Assembly (NCBI GenBank): GCA_965240325.2
Contig: OZ251231.1
Coordinates: 62,001-126,000 of the forward strand
Reading direction: 5' to 3'
DNA: 64,000 nt
Source of the DNA: Rebecca billardiae RCC1528
Lineage: Eukaryota > Haptophyta
Within the stretch, counting starts at the first letter, position 1, and the number at the start of each line of letters is the position of its first letter. The notes under the pieces are model-generated. The model searched no databases. It was not told the DNA's origin and saw nothing but the letters and a program-made list of their open reading frames with translations. Shown here in pieces: positions 61,916 to 64,000 of the stretch. The position numbers and the translations under genes were made by a program.

Positions 61916-62572
61916 TCAGGCGCCGCGCTTGGCGCCGAGCCGGTTGAGCACCGCGGGGCGTCCGCCGTCGCTGCCGCCGCCGCTCGCCGGGCTCGCGCTC
62001 CGCGCCGCGTCCGCGGAGCTGAGCCGGACGATCCGCGGCGCCGACTGCTGCTGCTGCTGCGCGGCGGCGGCGGGGGCGGCGGCGGGCCGGCGCGTGGGCT
62101 CGGCGCCGCTGAGGGTGACCACGCGGCCGGGCCCCACGTTCCGCCACTTGGGCCGCGCCGCCAGCGCCGCCAGCCGCGCCGCCTCCGCCTTGGCGCGCTT
62201 CTCGGCCGCCTCGGCGTTCGCCGCGGCCGCCAGCTGCTCGACGCGCTCGTCGCGCGTGCCCTCGCGGCGCTTGCGCTCGGCGAACTTGCGCAGGGCCTCG
62301 GCCTTGTTCGACACGAGCTTCTCCGGATGCGCGAGCCGCGGCATCACCCACGTCGATCCCGCCGAGATGTCGATCTCGTCCTCGCGGCCGTCGAGGCGCC
62401 GCACCTTCACCGGCCGCGGCGCCGGCTCGTCGGCGGCGGCGGCGCGGGCGGCGGCGGCGGCGGCGGGCGGCTTGGGCGGCTTCGAGAGGTTGATGCCCTC
62501 GTTGTGGATCCCCTTGAGCGAGACCACGCGGCTCGGCGCGGCCACGGCCGGCGCGCCCGCGCCGCTCGTCAT
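61916..62572 (-). CDS. Basic, probably nuclear protein of unknown function
   Basis: A 218-residue protein with no recognised domain. I chose the ATG at 62572 (MTSGAGAPAVAAP) because a further upstream ATG at 62683 would leave 7 bp to the divergent RidA start. Three similar short motifs recur: SRVVSLKGIHNEG (about 13), GRVVTLSGAEPT (about 160) and PRIVRLSSADAA (about 185), spaced by Ala/Pro-rich or charged sequence. The centre has VKVRRLDGREDEIDISAGST and a Lys/Arg/Glu-rich helix EALRKFAERKRREGTRDERV. A short glutamine run follows. Repeated R-[VI]-V-x-L-[SK] motifs could be docking sites; that is inference. Codon use is fully gene-like. Confidence 0.68.
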   Translation of the reverse strand: MTSGAGAPAVAAPSRVVSLKGIHNEGINLSKPPKPPAAAAAARAAAADEPAPRPVKVRRLDGREDEIDISAGSTWVMPRLAHPEKLVSNKAEALRKFAERKRREGTRDERVEQLAAAANAEAAEKRAKAEAARLAALAARPKWRNVGPGRVVTLSGAEPTRRPAAAPAAAAQQQQQSAPRIVRLSSADAARSASPASGGGSDGGRPAVLNRLGAKRGA

Positions 62573-62689
62573 GGCCAACGCCCGCGCCGAGTGCACGATG
62601 GAGGCGAGCGCTCGCTCGGCTCCTGGAGGCACCCGGACTCTTCTGGAGCCAGCCAGCCAGGCAGGAGAATCCCGAGCCCCCATATCGCC
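62573..62689. promoter_or_regulatory. Short bidirectional promoter between the 61916 gene and RIDA
   Basis: 117 bp between divergent start codons, the third such gap in the window. Contains CTCTTCTGGAGCC (about 62637-62649) and tandem GCCA repeats (AGCCAGCCAGCCAGG, about 62648-62662). Promoter role is by position. Confidence 0.45.
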
Positions 62690-62814
62690 ATGGCGACGCT
62701 GAGTGCTCGCGCGCTCGCGGTGCCGCTCGCGGTGCCGGCCCTCCTGCTCGCCGGGCGCGCGCTGCGCGCGTGGCTGCGCGCTCGCGCGGTCGTGAGCACG
62801 ACGCGCGCGCCCGC

Positions 62815-62847
<33 letters not shown>

Positions 62848-63160
62848 GGGCGCGCTCGTCTTTGTGTCGGGCCAGATCCCACTCGACCCGCAGACGGGCG
62901 CGCTCGTGGACGGCGGCATCGAGGCGCAGGCGAAGCGGTCGCTGGAGAACCTCAAGGCGATCGTCGAGGCGAGCGGCTGCACCATGCGCGACGTCGTCAA
63001 GTGCACCATCCTCCTCGCGGACATGGGCGACTTTGCCAAGGTGAACGACGTGTACGCGAGCTTCTTCGCCGAGCCGTTCCCCGCGCGCGCGGCGTTCGCG
63101 GTGAAGGCGCTGCCGAAGGGCGCGCTCATCGAGATCGAGTGTGTCGCCGCGCTGCCTTGA
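62690..63160 (+). CDS. RIDA: RidA/YjgF/UK114-family enamine/imine deaminase
   Basis: A 156-residue, intronless protein. RidA hydrolyses reactive enamine/imine intermediates made by PLP enzymes such as threonine dehydratase. It forms trimers. Family landmarks are complete: APAAIGPYSQAVRAG (about 43-57), VFVSGQIPLDPQTG, QAKRSLENLKAIVEASGC, VVKCTILLADMGDFAKVNDV and PFPARAAFAVKALPKGALIE, in which the Arg of PARAAF is the substrate-binding Arg (R105 in the E. coli enzyme) and IEIECVA carries the catalytic Glu region. The extra N-terminal ~35 residues (MATLSARALAVPLAVPALLL, then Arg-rich) look like an organelle-targeting or anchor sequence; mitochondrion or plastid is likely. Confidence 0.94.
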
Positions 63161-63331
63161 GGCCGCCTGGTACTGCAGCGGCGAGGACTGTAGTCAGACT
63201 CGAGGGACCCTCTGAGGCGACAGCCGTCCGGCTGAGTCACAGGGCGCGATACCGCGCGATTTATTGACCGCTGACCCGAATCATTCGGCGTGGCAGGCGC
63301 TCGAAAAAAGAAAAGCCGCACTCTCGCCAGC
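63161..63331. other. Intergenic between two plus-strand genes
   Basis: 171 bp holding the RIDA 3' end and the promoter of the last gene. A purine run AAAAAAGAAAAG (about 63304-63316) lies 20 bp before the next ATG. Confidence 0.4.
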
Positions 63332-64000
63332 ATGCCCGCCGCGCGGCGGCCGCGCGGCCGCTCGCCCCGGCTCGTGTCGACGGCGTGCTGCGCTCTCGCG
63401 GCGGCGGTGGTGGTGGTGACCACGGTGTTCCGCGCCACAGTCGTACTGCAGGCCCACGACGGCGCGGACGCGCTCCCCGCGCGGCGGCGCGCGGCGGCGG
63501 GCGGCGGCGCGCACGGCGGCGCGCCCGCCGCGGCCGCGGCCGTGGCGGCCGCCGCCGCCGCGCCGCCGCGCGTCGCCGCGCGGGCGGGTGGCGGCGGCGG
63601 CGTTGACGGCGGCGCGGCGTCGGCGTCGACGACGCCCGCCCCCGCGCCGCCGCCCTTCGACGCCGCCGCCTCCGTGCGCGCGGTCGAGTCCCTGCTCTCG
63701 CGCGTGCGTGCGCGCGTGCACGTGCTTGACCTCACGCCTGCGCTCGGCAACGTGACGGCGCTGGTGGACGGGCTGGCGGGCGGCGAGCGCGGGATCAAGT
63801 GCTCGTACCGCGTCGAGTCGTGCGCGCAGCGCCAGTGGATGACCGAGCTCGTCTTCGCCCAGCAGCTCGCCGCCTCGCCGCACGCGACGGCCGACGCGGC
63901 CAGATCCGATCTCGTGCTGGTGCCGCTGCCGAGCACGCTCATCTTCATGTACGCGCGCGACCTGTCGGTGCACCGCTGCCCGAGGTGCGAGGCGCTGGAG
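63332..64000 (+). CDS. Exostosin-like (GT47-type) membrane glycosyltransferase, 3' end missing
   Basis: The frame opens at the ATG 63332 (MPAARRPRGRSPRLVSTACC) and is still open at the window edge, so only 223 residues are seen. A single hydrophobic segment ALAAAVVVVTTVFRATVVL preceded by arginines makes a type II signal anchor, typical of Golgi glycosyltransferases. A Gly/Ala-rich stalk follows. The lumenal part has VHVLDLTPALG, YRVESCAQRQWMTELVFAQQ and AARSDLVLVPLPSTLIFMYA; a short-strand start, a Glu-containing helix and AD-type ...LVLVP are the layout of exostosin/GT47 N-terminal domains. The catalytic half lies outside, so this call is tentative. Cysteines CPRCE occur at the edge. Confidence 0.5.
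   Translation, partial: MPAARRPRGRSPRLVSTACCALAAAVVVVTTVFRATVVLQAHDGADALPARRRAAAGGGAHGGAPAAAAAVAAAAAAPPRVAARAGGGGGVDGGAASASTTPAPAPPPFDAAASVRAVESLLSRVRARVHVLDLTPALGNVTALVDGLAGGERGIKCSYRVESCAQRQWMTELVFAQQLAASPHATADAARSDLVLVPLPSTLIFMYARDLSVHRCPRCEALE

Noticed and set aside
1-64000. CRISPR array, bacterial operons, ribosome binding sites
   Set aside because: No spaced short repeats of that type exist; the gene models need spliceosomal introns and each gene has its own flanks.

Overview
The window looks like nuclear DNA of a GC-rich, photosynthetic single-celled eukaryote; a haptophyte-type alga fits best, but the sequence alone does not prove the lineage. The reasons are: genes with short spliceosomal introns (about 104-164 nt), a complete U4/U6 snRNP protein Prp3, nuclear-type tRNA genes, a histone-H1-like tail protein, homeodomain proteins, a fungal-type (GT15) mannosyltransferase, a protein with a plastid/thylakoid-lumen type leader, and three CCCTAA telomere-type units. 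Coding exons have G or C at almost every third codon position. The DNA between genes is much less GC-rich and full of simple repeats, so most long open frames here are antisense or off-frame shadows.

Layout. 0.7-28.4 kb is gene-rich: PRP3 (-), a secreted pyruvyltransferase-like/DUF115-like protein (+), an H1-like basic protein (-), an RCC1+BTB+BTB protein (-, 5 exons), a membrane hybrid histidine kinase (+, 3 exons), a 2OG-Fe(II) oxygenase with Sel1 repeats (+), two tRNA-Gly(GCC) genes, a TPR-GT15 mannosyltransferase (-), a CLC chloride/proton exchanger (+) and a Cys-rich lumen-type protein (-). 28.5-57.9 kb is gene-poor. It holds a decayed gene fragment at 30.2 kb, a possible small gene at 33.1-33.7 kb, a two-domain p27-autoantigen-like gene at 34 kb, one tRNA-Arg(ACG), and two tandem homeobox genes at 51.6 and 53.6 kb. 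It also holds a dense set of non-autonomous DNA transposons, which I located by terminal inverted repeats (TIRs) and, in several cases, target-site duplications (TSDs). 57.9-64 kb is gene-rich again: a SpoU 2'-O-methyltransferase (-), a four-helix membrane protein (-), a nuclear-looking basic protein (-), RidA (+) and the start of an exostosin-like glycosyltransferase (+) that runs off the window.

Three points stand out. First, all 12 introns in the eleven-kilobase-scale confident models begin GTGCG rather than GTAAG/GTGAG, are very rich in CG runs, and rejoin known domains in frame. Second, three divergent gene pairs have start codons only 114-122 bp apart, which points to compact bidirectional promoters. 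Third, the 31-48 kb region is a transposon graveyard. It includes a hAT-like element with a perfect 8-bp TSD, a ~1.8-kb TIR element that carries its own unrecognised coding frame and has been hit by a fold-back element with a 10-bp TSD, and TA-flanked mariner-like elements. I see no operons, CRISPR arrays or virus genes, and no complete transposase.
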